Shown: one piece after another, positions 19,079 through 27,933 of the stretch
How positions within the stretch are numbered: position 1 is the stretch's first letter
Layout: the number at the start of each line of letters is the position of its first letter
Assembly: GCF_018129065.1 (NCBI RefSeq)
Contig: NZ_JAAEDM010000014.1
Coordinates: 1-64,000, forward strand
DNA: 64,000 nucleotides
Direction: 5' to 3'
DNA from: Neoroseomonas soli
Lineage (GTDB): Bacteria; Pseudomonadota; Alphaproteobacteria; Acetobacterales; Acetobacteraceae
The notes under the pieces: generated by a model
Database searches by the model: none
The model's input: the letters and a program-made list of their open reading frames with translations, nothing else
Told to the model about the DNA's origin: nothing
Made by a program: the position numbers and the translations under genes

Positions 19079-20072
19079 GCACGACCTTTCCGATCATGGT
19101 GCCGCTCTCGACCAGCGCATGCGCCTCGCGCAGCCGTTCCGCGGTCATGGGGCCGAGGTTGCGCGTCATGGTGTGGCGGATGCGGCCATGGTCCACCAGG
19201 TCGGCCACCGCATCCAGCAGGCGGTGCTGCTCGATCATGTCCGGCGTGCCGAAGATCGGCCGGGTGAACATCAGTTCCCAGTGCAGGGAGACCGATTTCG
19301 GCATGAGTTGCCGCGCATCGATCGGCGCCTGGGATTCGATCAGCACGATCGCGCCCTGCGGTGCCACCGCGGCGACGATCTGGTCCCAGTTGCGGGCCGT
19401 CGTGTTGGTGGAGAAAACATAGCGCGGCTTCACGCCCAGCGTCTTGAGCTGCGCGGGAATATCGCCCGTGTGGTCCACCACGTGGTGCGCGCCGAGGTCG
19501 CGGCACCATGCCTGCGTCTCCGGCCGCGAGGCAGTCGCGACCACCGTCAGCGCGGTGCGCTGGCGCGCGATCTGGATGATCATGGAGCCCACGCCGCCGG
19601 CCCCGCCGATCACCAGCAGCGCCTCCCCCGCGCCGGCGCCCTCGTGGATGCCGAGGCGGTCGTGCAGACCCTCCCACGCCGTGATGGAGGTCAGCGGCAT
19701 CGAGGCAGCCTCGGCGAAGGAAAGCGCCTTCGGCTTGCGGCCGACGATGCGCTCGTCCACCAGCTGCAGTTCCGCATTGCTGCCCGGGCGGGTGACGACG
19801 CCGGCGTAGAAGACCTCGTCGCCGGAGCGGAACAGGGTGCAGGACGGCCCGACCGCGCGCACCACGCCCGCCGCGTCGAAGCCGAGGATGCGCGGGCCGT
19901 CCTTCGGCTCCTCGGACCTACGCCGCTTGGTGTCCACCGGGTTGACCGAGACGGCGCGCACCTCGACCAGCAGGTCATGGCCCTCCGGCATTGCCGGTGC
20001 CGGGATGTCGAGGTCGAGCAGCGCCTCCGGGTGGTCGACCGGGTGGCATCTGGTGAAGCCGATGGCCTTCAT
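19065..20072 (-). CDS. zinc-binding-type alcohol dehydrogenase / quinone oxidoreductase family protein
   Basis: 335 residues of the medium-chain dehydrogenase superfamily. The GroES-like N-terminal half contains EVRAVSVNPVDTKRR; the nucleotide-binding half has LLVIGGAGGVGSMIIQIARQ. The catalytic-zinc Cys/His set of true alcohol dehydrogenases is not apparent, which points to the zinc-less NADPH:quinone reductase branch (ZADH/YogA type). It sits upstream of and overlaps the secreted hydrolase. Confidence 0.88.
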   Translation of the reverse strand: MKAIGFTRCHPVDHPEALLDLDIPAPAMPEGHDLLVEVRAVSVNPVDTKRRRSEEPKDGPRILGFDAAGVVRAVGPSCTLFRSGDEVFYAGVVTRPGSNAELQLVDERIVGRKPKALSFAEAASMPLTSITAWEGLHDRLGIHEGAGAGEALLVIGGAGGVGSMIIQIARQRTALTVVATASRPETQAWCRDLGAHHVVDHTGDIPAQLKTLGVKPRYVFSTNTTARNWDQIVAAVAPQGAIVLIESQAPIDARQLMPKSVSLHWELMFTRPIFGTPDMIEQHRLLDAVADLVDHGRIRHTMTRNLGPMTAERLREAHALVESGTMIGKVVLEGV

Positions 20073-20109
20073 GCGTTCCTCCGCCTGGTGCGGAGGATAT
20101 AGGCCGCTT

Positions 20110-20829
20110 TCAGCCGACGCGCAGCAGGGCCGGCCCGTTGTCGCGCAGCCAGTCCTGCGCCGCTTCGCGGTTGGGCGTCAGGTTTTCCACATGCGCCCAG
20201 AAGCGCGGCGAGTGGTTCAGCTCGCGCAGATGCGCGACCTCGTGCGCCACGACGTAGTCCAGCACCCAGTCCGGCGCCATCACCAGGCGCCAGGAGAAGG
20301 CGAGCGTCCCATCCGGCGCGCAGGATCCCCACCGGCTGTTGGTGTCCTTCAGGCGGATCACCTTCGGCTTCACGCCGAGCTTCACCGCGTGGCCCTCCGC
20401 CAGGGCGCCGATGCGGCGCTTGGCCTCGGCGCGCAGGAAGTCCCTCACGCGGCGCGCCAGGAATTCCGGTGCGCCGGAGACGACGATGGTGGCGCCATCC
20501 AGGAAGGCGCCGCCGCGCATCGATGGGTCGTGGCGGATGACATGCGGACGGCCGCCGAGCGGCACCTCCACCCCCGGCGCGAAGGCCAGCGGCGGCGTCA
20601 GCGCGGCCAGGCGCTGCATGACCCAGGCGGCATGCGTCGTCAGCAGCGCCATGCCGGCGCGGCGGGCGGTACGCATCGGCAGCGTGACCACGACCTCCCC
20701 CGCCCGCGCATCGATGCGCAGGCTGACCCGGCGCGCGCGCGTGGACCGGCACCAACGCACCGGGCAACCCACGGGTGCGCCGAGCACGCCGGGGCGCAAC
20801 AGCACGGTTTCCGAATCGGAGGACTGCAT
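20110..20829 (-). CDS. YgjP-like M48-type metallopeptidase (DUF45)
   Basis: 239 residues. The conserved C-terminal block is present: SRWGSCAPDGTLAFSWRLVM, YVVAHEVAHLRELNHSPRFW. HEVAH gives two zinc ligands and the general-base Glu, and the later His the third. Family members are small cytosolic putative zinc proteases; physiological targets are unknown. Start ATG 20829 is inferred; an ATG at 20865 would add 12 residues. It is divergent from the EamA gene. Confidence 0.87.
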   Translation of the reverse strand: MQSSDSETVLLRPGVLGAPVGCPVRWCRSTRARRVSLRIDARAGEVVVTLPMRTARRAGMALLTTHAAWVMQRLAALTPPLAFAPGVEVPLGGRPHVIRHDPSMRGGAFLDGATIVVSGAPEFLARRVRDFLRAEAKRRIGALAEGHAVKLGVKPKVIRLKDTNSRWGSCAPDGTLAFSWRLVMAPDWVLDYVVAHEVAHLRELNHSPRFWAHVENLTPNREAAQDWLRDNGPALLRVG

Positions 20830-20903
20830 GGGGCCAACATGGCTCAGCGACGATGAAAGGTTCAACGCTTGACAGCGGCCCGTTACGCACGACGAGTGAG
20901 ACG

Positions 20904-21782
20904 ATGCACGACGCGCTCCGCCCGCTGCCGCCGCTGCTCCTGCTCGGCACCATCTGGGGCGGAACGCCCGGCTTCGTGAAGCATCTCGGCGCCATCGGCT
21001 GGCCGCCGATGCTGATCGCCGCCTGCGCCGGCGCGGGGAGTGCCGCGATCCTGTTTGCCATCTGCCGGATGCGCGGTATCGGGGTGCCGCTGACGCGCGC
21101 GCATCTGCGGCACTACCTGGTCTCCGGGCTGTTCGGGATGGCGCTCGCGAACCTGGTCGGGTTCACCAGCCTCCAGCATGTGCCGGCGGGCTTCTTCTCG
21201 CTGCTCGTGCCGCTCTCGCCCATCCTGACGGTGCTGGGCGCGGCGCTGCTGGGGGCGGAACGCGCGACGCCGCGGCGCGTGCTGGGTACGGTGCTCGGGC
21301 TGGGCGGCGTGCTGCTCGCCATGAGCCCGGGCGCGGCATTGCCGGATCCCGAGGTGCTGCCCTGGGCCTTGCTCGCGGCGATGACGCCGGTCTGCTACGC
21401 GGCGTCGAACCTGCTGGCGGTGCGGCTGGCGCCGCCGGGGACGCCGCCGCTGGCGCTCGCCACCGGGACGCTGGCGGCCGGCGCGCTGCAGGCGGTGATC
21501 TTCGCCGCGCTGCTCGGCCATCTGCGCGTGCCGACGCTGGAAGGCGTGCCGGTCTCGGCCTTCCAGGCCGTGGTCACGGCGCTCGCCTTCATGATCTACT
21601 TCCGCTCGCTCGGCACATACGGCGGCGTGGTGACGTCCCAGACGGGCTACATCATCACCCTGACGGGGCTGAGCTGGGGCTGGGTGCTGTTCGGCGAACG
21701 GCCGGGATGGTTGACCATCCCGGCCGCGGCGCTGGTCTTCGCCGGGCTCGCGCTGGTGACGCTGCCCGGGCGGAAGCTTTGA
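20904..21782 (+). CDS. EamA/DMT family transporter
   Basis: 292 residues with ten hydrophobic segments arranged as two EamA repeats, the drug/metabolite transporter superfamily. The first repeat begins LLLLGTIWGGTPGFVKHLG; the second starts near VLPWALLAAMTPVCYAASNL. Export of an amino acid or metabolite is likely but the substrate is not readable. ATG 20904 is used; an in-frame ATG at 20853 would add 17 polar residues and overlap the divergent gene's promoter region. Confidence 0.88.
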   Translation: MHDALRPLPPLLLLGTIWGGTPGFVKHLGAIGWPPMLIAACAGAGSAAILFAICRMRGIGVPLTRAHLRHYLVSGLFGMALANLVGFTSLQHVPAGFFSLLVPLSPILTVLGAALLGAERATPRRVLGTVLGLGGVLLAMSPGAALPDPEVLPWALLAAMTPVCYAASNLLAVRLAPPGTPPLALATGTLAAGALQAVIFAALLGHLRVPTLEGVPVSAFQAVVTALAFMIYFRSLGTYGGVVTSQTGYIITLTGLSWGWVLFGERPGWLTIPAAALVFAGLALVTLPGRKL

Positions 21783-21845
21783 TCTGGCGCACAGCCGCCA
21801 CACCGACCCTGCGCGCGGATGCACCCGGCCGCCTGGCCGGGCGCA

Positions 21846-22160
21846 TCACCCGATCAGGTGCTTGAGTTCCGTCTCGACGAAGGCGAAGGCCGTGTCGCCG
21901 GCGTTGACGACGTTGTGCTCGATGCCCGCGGCGCGGGCATAGGCGACGCCGGTCTTGATCTCGGCCGTCGCCGTCTGCCCGCCCGGCAGTTCCAGCAGCA
22001 TCTTCCCGTCCGACACCGGCACGACGACATATGCCATGCCATGCCGATGCCAGCCTGTCTCGGAACCCGGCGGGAAATCCCACCGGGTCACGCGCACATT
22101 CGCGTCGTCCACCTGCACGGTCGCGATCGCCGGCGGACGGCAGCGCAGCGGCTCGTTCAT
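21846..22160 (-). CDS. cupin domain-containing protein
   Basis: 104 residues, single cupin barrel. Motif 1 is GSETGWHRHGMAYVVVP, with two metal-ligand histidines; motif 2 is partly kept around AGIEHNVVNAG. Probably a small metal-binding enzyme or sensor. ATG 22160 overlaps the stop of the upstream synthase gene (TGATG), so it belongs to the same operon and may act on the same metabolite. Confidence 0.87.
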   Translation of the reverse strand: MNEPLRCRPPAIATVQVDDANVRVTRWDFPPGSETGWHRHGMAYVVVPVSDGKMLLELPGGQTATAEIKTGVAYARAAGIEHNVVNAGDTAFAFVETELKHLIG

Positions 22161-23098
22161 CACTCGGCCGCCTTCGCCGGCGCCAGGCCCGGCAGCGGCA
22201 GCGCGCCGGCCGCGCCCCAGGCAGCCCAGGCCTTCTCGGCCTGCTCGGCCGTCAGCGGCAGGTGCGGCGGACGGATGGTGCGCCAGCCGGCATCGCCGGT
22301 GCTGCGCGCGATGATCTCGCGCAGGCCCGGGATCAGCGGCACGGAAGTCGCCGCACGGCGCGTGGCGGTCAGCGTCGCCTGCGCGGCATCCGCCTCGGGC
22401 CCGGTGCGCTTCGCATAGACGATGCCGCCCCAGTGGCTGTTCGCGTTGGACGCGGCGGTGATGCAGCCCGCGCCGCCCTCGGCGAGGATCTGCTGCAGGA
22501 ACTCGTCGCTGCCCGAATAGACCTCGAACCCGTCCGCGGCGAATTCACGCACCATCGCCTGCATGTTGGCGTAGTCGCCGGACGAATCCTTCACGCCCTT
22601 GATCGTGCCCGGGAAGGCCTTCAGCAGGCGCTCGATCAGCGAGAGGCTGAAAGGCACCGCCGACTGCTGCGGGAAGTGATAGAGATAGATCTTCACCCCG
22701 CCGCCGACGCGGTTCACGACTTCCGAGAAGTACGCAAACAGCCCGTCATCGCTCGGCCCCTTGTAGTAGAAGGGCGGCAGCATCAGCACGCCGGGGCAGC
22801 CGGCGTCGCGCGCGTGCTTCGTCAGTTCCACGGAATCCGTCAGGCTGGCGCAGCCCGTACCGGGCATCATGCGCGCCGACGGGATGCCGCGCGCGATCAG
22901 CCCTTCCAGGATGGCCTTGCGCTCGTGCAGGCCGAAGGAATTCGCCTCGCCGGTCGTGCCGAGCACGCCAAGGCCGTTGCAGCCATTGGCCAGCAGCCAC
23001 TTCGCATGCGCCGACATGCGGTCGAGGTCGGGCGTGAGGTCAGGCCTCATCGCCGTCAGCACCGCGGCGTTCACGCCGCCATAGATCGCGTCCTTCAT
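22160..23098 (-). CDS. dihydrodipicolinate synthase family protein
   Basis: 312 residues, class I aldolase TIM barrel of the DapA/NAL superfamily. GTTGE is at 47-51, a tyrosine at about 140 (YLYHFP), and the Schiff-base lysine at about 167 in [12 protein letters not shown]. The YHFP and GVKDSSG context resembles catabolic members acting on keto-acids or sugar acids more than lysine-pathway DapA. GGAGGAGACC precedes ATG 23098. Translationally coupled to the cupin downstream and overlapping the YcgN gene upstream by 4 bp. Confidence 0.88.
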   Translation of the reverse strand: MKDAIYGGVNAAVLTAMRPDLTPDLDRMSAHAKWLLANGCNGLGVLGTTGEANSFGLHERKAILEGLIARGIPSARMMPGTGCASLTDSVELTKHARDAGCPGVLMLPPFYYKGPSDDGLFAYFSEVVNRVGGGVKIYLYHFPQQSAVPFSLSLIERLLKAFPGTIKGVKDSSGDYANMQAMVREFAADGFEVYSGSDEFLQQILAEGGAGCITAASNANSHWGGIVYAKRTGPEADAAQATLTATRRAATSVPLIPGLREIIARSTGDAGWRTIRPPHLPLTAEQAEKAWAAWGAAGALPLPGLAPAKAAE

Positions 23099-23592
23099 CC
23101 GGGTCTCCTCCGGTCCTTCACAACAGGGGGCGTGCGTGCCTTGGCGGGCCATTTGCCCGGCCAGGACACCACGTGGTCCTCAAGATCGCCGGCCTCGCGC
23201 TCCGCCACGGTGCGGCCGCGGACCGAGATCCCCGCTTCATGCACCGTTTCCGGGCGCCCGGATACCAGGGGGTGCCACCAGGGCAGGTCCTGGCCTTCGG
23301 CCAGCAGGCGATAGGCGCAGGTCGGCGGCAGCCAGTCGATCGTCCCGAGCCGCTTCGGCGTCAGCCGCACGCAGTCCGGCACCCGCGCCCGGCGGTTCGC
23401 GTAGTCCTTGCAGCGGCAGGTCTCCGCATCGAGCAGCCGGCAGGCGACATTGGTGAAGGCGATGTGGTCCGTGTCCTCGTCGCGCAGCTTGTGCAGGCAA
23501 CAGCGGCCGCAGCCGTCGCACAGGGATTCCCATTCGGCGCGCGTCATCGCGTCGAGGGTCTTCTCGCGCCAGAAGGGTTTGGTGGCCGTCAC
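23095..23592 (-). CDS. YcgN family cysteine cluster protein (UPF0260)
   Basis: 165 residues with the conserved cysteine cluster [11 protein letters not shown] near residue 25 and later [14 protein letters not shown]-like VPDCVRL and LPPTCAYR. The family is CxxCxxCC-containing and suspected to bind a metal or Fe-S cluster; its function is unknown. Start GTG 23592 is the only in-frame start consistent with the family length. The stop overlaps the start of the DapA-like gene. Confidence 0.9.
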   Translation of the reverse strand: MTATKPFWREKTLDAMTRAEWESLCDGCGRCCLHKLRDEDTDHIAFTNVACRLLDAETCRCKDYANRRARVPDCVRLTPKRLGTIDWLPPTCAYRLLAEGQDLPWWHPLVSGRPETVHEAGISVRGRTVAEREAGDLEDHVVSWPGKWPAKARTPPVVKDRRRPG

Positions 23593-23648
23593 GCGGGGGT
23601 TCTACGCCGAAGGGCGAGACAGGAGAACCTCTCTCCCGGCCCCGCATG

Positions 23649-25082
23649 TCACCGTGGGGGCCAGGCGGCCCCGGGCATGGGCTGCATCGCGGCCGTATCG
23701 GGCTCGATCGCGGCACCGAGGCCGACCGCGCCGACCACCGAACCGAGTTCCAACATGCCCTCGCGGATGGCGAGGCGCGGTCCGCGCGGCGTATCGGCAT
23801 AGAGGTCCGGGTGCATCTCCATGAAACGGACTGCTTCTGCCCTGGGGCGGCCGGAGAAGCCGTCCACGAAATGATGACCGTTGCGCTCCACATGCGCGAG
23901 GCCCATCGCGCTCACCAGCGCCAGGTCCTGCTGCACGCAGACGCCGGCGAGCGTCGTCAGGTCCTCCGCACTCATGAAGTAGCGCGGTTCCGCTTCCTGC
24001 GCGTTCCAGGCCCGGCAGCGCGCGAGGTTGATCAGCGACCGCCACACCCCCTTGCACGCCTTGGAGGAAATGCCGGTGTAGCCGAGCGCCTTCGCCTGCA
24101 CGAAGGCGTCGAGCGGCCCGTCGCTCTCGTCCACGATCACCGGCCGTTCGGCCGCCAGCGCCCCCATCGCCCCTTCCAGCGCGCGTGCCCGCTTCACCGG
24201 CTGCTCGATGAAGGCGATCGAGGCGTTGAGCCGCGACAGCCGCGGCTCTGCCTGCATTGCCCGCCACAGGGCGAGCACGCCCTCCGCATCCTCGTACTGC
24301 TCATTGCCGTCCAGCGAGACATGATAGCCGTGCAGCCGGTCCAGCATGGATGCGATGCGGCACAGCCGGTCCACATCCGCCGCGACATTGCCGCCGACCT
24401 TCAGCTTCCACCAGGTGTGGCGGTAGGTGGCAGCGACCTCCTCGACCGTCTCCGGCAGGCCGTCGTCCACGCGCTCCGTCTGGTCCGCGGCGGTGATCGG
24501 GTCCACCAGCCCGACCGTGTGCCGCGCATGCATCCGCCGCGCCGGCGTCAGCGAGGCGAGCATCGCTTCGAAATCGTAGCCCGCCAGGTCCGTGACCACC
24601 GCATGCGGCGCCATGCCGCCGACATTGGCGCGCAAGCCCGCGGCAAAGGACAGCCCCGTCGCCTTCAGCAGCGCATCCAGCATCGCGCGGTCCAGCAGCG
24701 CGCGGCCATAGGCAGCGACGAGCGGGTTCAGCGATTCCACCCCGCAGGCCGCGACATGTGCCGGGTAGGCGTCGGCGTAGTGACCGAAGGCTGTATTCGC
24801 CCCGGCAGCGATCGTCGCGTCGCACGCGATCTCCAGCGCGCGGCGAAGCTGGTCCTCGTTCTGCGCGTCGCTCCAGCGCGGGTCCTTGTCGAACCACTTC
24901 GCAGCGAGGGTCTCCGCCGCCACGCCCCAATGCTCGCTGCCATCCTCCAGCGCGATGCGCGCGCGGATCACCGCCTGGCGGCCATGCGTCACCGTGATCA
25001 CGCCGAAGCGGAAGGGCATCCGCAGCCGGAAGGGCCATTCGAAGCGCTGGGTCTCGACAAGCCGGAAGCGGGGCGCCGTCAT
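23649..25082 (-). CDS. enolase superfamily (mandelate racemase-like) enzyme
   Basis: 477 residues, longer than the usual 370-400 of mandelate racemase relatives. A capping domain is followed by a barrel with the lysine strand WWKLKVGG (about residue 226), metal-ligand motif LDGNEQYED, then FIEQPV and IVDESDG; a GISSKACKGVW segment supplies a further lysine. It should abstract an alpha-proton from a carboxylate, giving dehydration or epimerisation of a sugar acid. Third gene of an operon with a TIM-barrel isomerase and a Gfo/Idh/MocA dehydrogenase (4-bp ATGA overlap). Confidence 0.87.
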   Translation of the reverse strand: MTAPRFRLVETQRFEWPFRLRMPFRFGVITVTHGRQAVIRARIALEDGSEHWGVAAETLAAKWFDKDPRWSDAQNEDQLRRALEIACDATIAAGANTAFGHYADAYPAHVAACGVESLNPLVAAYGRALLDRAMLDALLKATGLSFAAGLRANVGGMAPHAVVTDLAGYDFEAMLASLTPARRMHARHTVGLVDPITAADQTERVDDGLPETVEEVAATYRHTWWKLKVGGNVAADVDRLCRIASMLDRLHGYHVSLDGNEQYEDAEGVLALWRAMQAEPRLSRLNASIAFIEQPVKRARALEGAMGALAAERPVIVDESDGPLDAFVQAKALGYTGISSKACKGVWRSLINLARCRAWNAQEAEPRYFMSAEDLTTLAGVCVQQDLALVSAMGLAHVERNGHHFVDGFSGRPRAEAVRFMEMHPDLYADTPRGPRLAIREGMLELGSVVGAVGLGAAIEPDTAAMQPMPGAAWPPR

Positions 25083-25903
25083 GCCGGGGTCTCCTCGAGC
25101 GCGCGGAGGTAGCCGATGGCGCGCGCCGCGCAGGTCGGGCCGTCGGGGTGGTAGTCGAAGGGCTCGACCGCGCAGAACCCCGCATAGCCCAGCCGCTTCA
25201 GCGTCGAGAGCACCGGCCCGAAGTGGTCCTTCCCCTGCCCCGGCGCCTGCCGGTTCCGGTCGTTCAGATGCACGTGCGCGATGTCGCCCGATGGGACGAA
25301 GCGTTCGAGCAGCGCCGGCACCGAATCACCCTCCCCGTTTCCGGCGGCGCAGACATCGAGCATGGTGCGTAGCGCCGGATTGCCGATGCGGCGCACCATC
25401 GCCGCCGCCTCGGCCACGGTCGTCACCCAGTTGGTCTGGCCGGAGTCGAGCGGTTCCAGGCAATAGGTGACGCCATGCTGCGCGGCCCATTCGCCGGCGC
25501 GCGCCATCGCCTCCTCCGCCCGTGCCGCGTCGCCCTCGCGCTCCACCGATCGCTGATGCGGCGAACCGTGCACCAGCAGCGTCCCGCCGAGATCCGCCGT
25601 CAGCGCCACCAGCCTCTCCATGACGTCGAGCGTGCGTGCGCGGATGGCGGGGTCGCCGCTGGTGATGGAAAGGCCCGCCGGCGCGACCAGCAGCCAATGC
25701 AGCGAGGTGATGGCGATGCCCTCCCCCGCCGCCGCCCGGCGCAGTTCCGCGCGGCGCGAGGCGGGCAGCAGGTGCGGCGCCTCGGCATCCAGGGTGAAGG
25801 GCGCAACTTCTAGCCCGTCATAGCCGAGCCCCGCCGCCAGCGCGCATTGCGCCGCGAAATCGAGGCCGCGGATGACCTCGTTGCACAGGCTGATGCGCAT
25901 CAT
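25079..25903 (-). CDS. sugar phosphate isomerase/epimerase (TIM barrel)
   Basis: 274 residues, xylose-isomerase-like barrel. Metal-site pieces: YCLEPLD, TMLDVCAAG, IAHVHLNDRNR and CAVEPFDYHPDG. GGAGG lies 7 nt before ATG 25903, which overlaps the dehydrogenase stop as ATGA; the next codon is also ATG. Middle gene of the MocA-isomerase-enolase operon, hence probably an isomerase or epimerase of the same sugar acid or inositol-like compound. Confidence 0.9.
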   Translation of the reverse strand: MMRISLCNEVIRGLDFAAQCALAAGLGYDGLEVAPFTLDAEAPHLLPASRRAELRRAAAGEGIAITSLHWLLVAPAGLSITSGDPAIRARTLDVMERLVALTADLGGTLLVHGSPHQRSVEREGDAARAEEAMARAGEWAAQHGVTYCLEPLDSGQTNWVTTVAEAAAMVRRIGNPALRTMLDVCAAGNGEGDSVPALLERFVPSGDIAHVHLNDRNRQAPGQGKDHFGPVLSTLKRLGYAGFCAVEPFDYHPDGPTCAARAIGYLRALEETPA

Positions 25904-26922
25904 GCGAATTCCTCCAGGGCGACGACGCGGCCTTCCAGCGCGGATCGCCGCGCCGCATCGAGGATGCGCGCGGGCGCGACGGCGCCGGAGCGGAGGTCCG
26001 CCTCCGGGGCACGGCGCGTGGCCACCGCGTCGACGAAGGCGGCAAGTTCCGCCGCGACCACCTCCACCGGGTCAGCCGCCGGAATGCCGGGATCCTCGCG
26101 CGGGCCGTGCCGCGGCAGCCAGGCGCCGTGCGGGGCCGGGGCATGGGCGCCGCGACGCAGGGCGAAGGTCTCGGCAGCGAAATCCACCTCGGCCAGCGCG
26201 TCGCGTCCCGCCACGACGACTTCCTTGCGCGTCTCCGCCCCCGGCACCACGGCATCCGGCCAGCGGCCGGGCAGCACGCAGCCGGCCTCGATCAGCGCCG
26301 TGAGGCCCGAAGGGAACATCAATTGGATCACCGCCAAATCCTCCCGCCCGCGGCCGAGCGGGTCCGCCAGCGTCGCGAAGATGCGCCCGGGTGCTTCGCC
26401 GGCGATCCAGGGCAGCAGGTCCGCGAAGTGCACGGCGTCGTTCAGCAGCGCGCCGGAATCCCCCCGCGCGCGCTTCAGCCCCGAGAACCGCGCCGCGAGG
26501 TAGTGCAGGCGCCCGAAGCAGCCCTCGGCGACCATCCGGCGCAACGCGGCCGCCTTGGGGTGGAAGCGGAAGTACAGCCCGACCTGCGCGACCCGGCCCC
26601 GTTCCTCCGCCAGCGCAGCGAGGGCGGCGGCTTCGGCGCTCGTCTCCGTCGCGGGCTTCTCCAGGAAGAGGTCCCGCCCCGCGCGCAGCACGGCGGTCGC
26701 GAGCGCGACATGCGTCGGCACCGGCGTCGCCACGACCGCCGCGTCGCAGGCAGCGAGCCCGGATTCCACGCTGTCCGCCACCGGCAGGCCCGTCGCCTCG
26801 GCCGCGGCACGGTCGGGGTCGAACACCATCGCCGTCGCGCGCAGCCGCTGCAGCGCCGCGAGGTGCACGCGCCCGAAGGCACCGCAGCCAAGCAGCAGCA
26901 GGCGAGGGGTCGCATCCTCCAT
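25900..26922 (-). CDS. Gfo/Idh/MocA family oxidoreductase
   Basis: 340 residues. An N-terminal Rossmann domain starts LLLLGCGAFGRVHLAALQ; EKP at 88-90 gives the active-site lysine typical of the family, followed by the alpha/beta C-terminal domain (GALLNDAVHFADLLPW, with the conserved DxxxH). It probably oxidises a sugar, inositol or derived acid with NAD(P). First gene of a three-gene overlapping operon. A 30-bp perfect palindrome is centred 38 bp upstream of the ATG. Confidence 0.92.
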   Translation of the reverse strand: MEDATPRLLLLGCGAFGRVHLAALQRLRATAMVFDPDRAAAEATGLPVADSVESGLAACDAAVVATPVPTHVALATAVLRAGRDLFLEKPATETSAEAAALAALAEERGRVAQVGLYFRFHPKAAALRRMVAEGCFGRLHYLAARFSGLKRARGDSGALLNDAVHFADLLPWIAGEAPGRIFATLADPLGRGREDLAVIQLMFPSGLTALIEAGCVLPGRWPDAVVPGAETRKEVVVAGRDALAEVDFAAETFALRRGAHAPAPHGAWLPRHGPREDPGIPAADPVEVVAAELAAFVDAVATRRAPEADLRSGAVAPARILDAARRSALEGRVVALEEFA

Positions 26923-26945
26923 GTGCGCGAGTGGGCGTGCTCGCG

Positions 26946-26975
26946 GCGCTGGCGTCAAGCGCTTGACGCCAGCGC
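26946..26975. promoter_or_regulatory. 30-bp perfect palindrome, LacI/GalR-type operator candidate
   Basis: 15-bp half-site GCGCTGGCGTCAAGC is followed directly by its exact reverse complement. The centre AAGCGCTT fits the AANCGNTT core of LacI/GalR-family operators (established for GalR, CcpA and PurR relatives). It lies between the divergent Gfo/Idh/MocA operon and the GNAT gene, so one regulator could control both. No LacI gene is in the window. Confidence 0.6.
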
Positions 26976-26998
26976 GCGGAGGACGTCGCATCGCAGGC

Positions 26999-27814
26999 GT
27001 GGACCCGCGACCGCTCACTGCCGACGACCTTCCACGCGCCGCGGCGCTGTCGTTCCTCATCGGCTGGAACCAGATGCAGCGGGACTGGGCGCTGTTCCTG
27101 CGCGGCGGTGAAGGCCGCGCCCTGGACGACGGGCGGGACGCGCTCGCCGCCACCGCCGCCGTCATCCGCTACGGCGCGGACCTCGCCTGGATCTCGATGG
27201 TGCTGGTGCGGCCGGACATGCGCCGGCGCGGCCTCGCCACCGCCCTGATTCGCTGGGCCGTCGATGCGCTCGACGGGACGCGCTGCGCCGCGCTGGACGC
27301 CACCCCGGCGGGGCGGGAGGTCTATCGTGGCCTCGGCTTCCGCGACCTCTGGGGTTTCGCGCGCTGGGCGCTGCCGGCGCCGCTGCCCGTCGCGCCCGGC
27401 GTGCGGCCGCTCGCGCCCGGCGACTGGCCCGCGCTGCTGGCGCTGGACGCAGCCGCCTTCGGCGCGCCGCGCGAAGCCCTGCTGCGCGATTTCGCCTCCC
27501 GCCTGCCGCGGGCCACCTTCGTCGCGACGGACGGCTCCGGTTTCGTCCTCGCCCGCGATGGGGCACGCGGGCCGCAGATCGGGCCGGTGGTGGCGCGGGA
27601 CGACGCCACGGCGCGCGCGTTGATCGCCGCCGCGCGCGCAGCGCTGCCCGGTGCGCCGGTGCTGGATCTCGTCGATGCGCGGGGCGGCCTCGCCACCTGG
27701 CTGGCGGCGCATGGCGGCGCGCCGCAGCGCCCTTTCACGCGCATGGCGCTCGGCAGCGACACGCCGGGCGATGCCACGCTGCTCGCCGCGGTGGCGGGGC
27801 CGGAGTTCGGCTGA
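26999..27814 (+). CDS. GNAT family N-acetyltransferase (two-domain)
   Basis: 271 residues. The N-terminal GNAT fold has the acetyl-CoA loop VRPDMRRRGLATALI and the motif B tyrosine region EVYRGLGFRDLW; the C-terminal half (YitH/HsdE-like acetyltransferase_18 style) begins PGVRPLAPGDWPALLALD. The acceptor is unknown. The frame is open upstream with no good ribosome site; GTG 26999 is chosen because conserved sequence starts at Pro-Arg-Pro-Leu-Thr, but TTG 26963 inside the palindrome is also possible. Confidence 0.78.
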   Translation: MDPRPLTADDLPRAAALSFLIGWNQMQRDWALFLRGGEGRALDDGRDALAATAAVIRYGADLAWISMVLVRPDMRRRGLATALIRWAVDALDGTRCAALDATPAGREVYRGLGFRDLWGFARWALPAPLPVAPGVRPLAPGDWPALLALDAAAFGAPREALLRDFASRLPRATFVATDGSGFVLARDGARGPQIGPVVARDDATARALIAAARAALPGAPVLDLVDARGGLATWLAAHGGAPQRPFTRMALGSDTPGDATLLAAVAGPEFG

Positions 27815-27862
27815 CGCACCCGCTCGCTTGACGTCCCCGGAAGGACGGAAGCACCATTCCCG

Positions 27863-27878
27863 GTAACCGTTGGGTTAC
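27863..27878. promoter_or_regulatory. small inverted repeat before the tctC-tctB-tctA operon
   Basis: GTAACC-GTTG-GGTTAC, 6-bp arms, 55 bp upstream of the TctC ATG in an otherwise plain 119-bp gap. The spacing suits a dimeric regulator. No regulator gene is adjacent, so this is a weak candidate. Confidence 0.3.
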
Positions 27879-27933
27879 TGCGCTACGACGCCGCGACGAA
27901 CGCGGCGCGGGAACGAGGAAAGGGTCGAAGACA

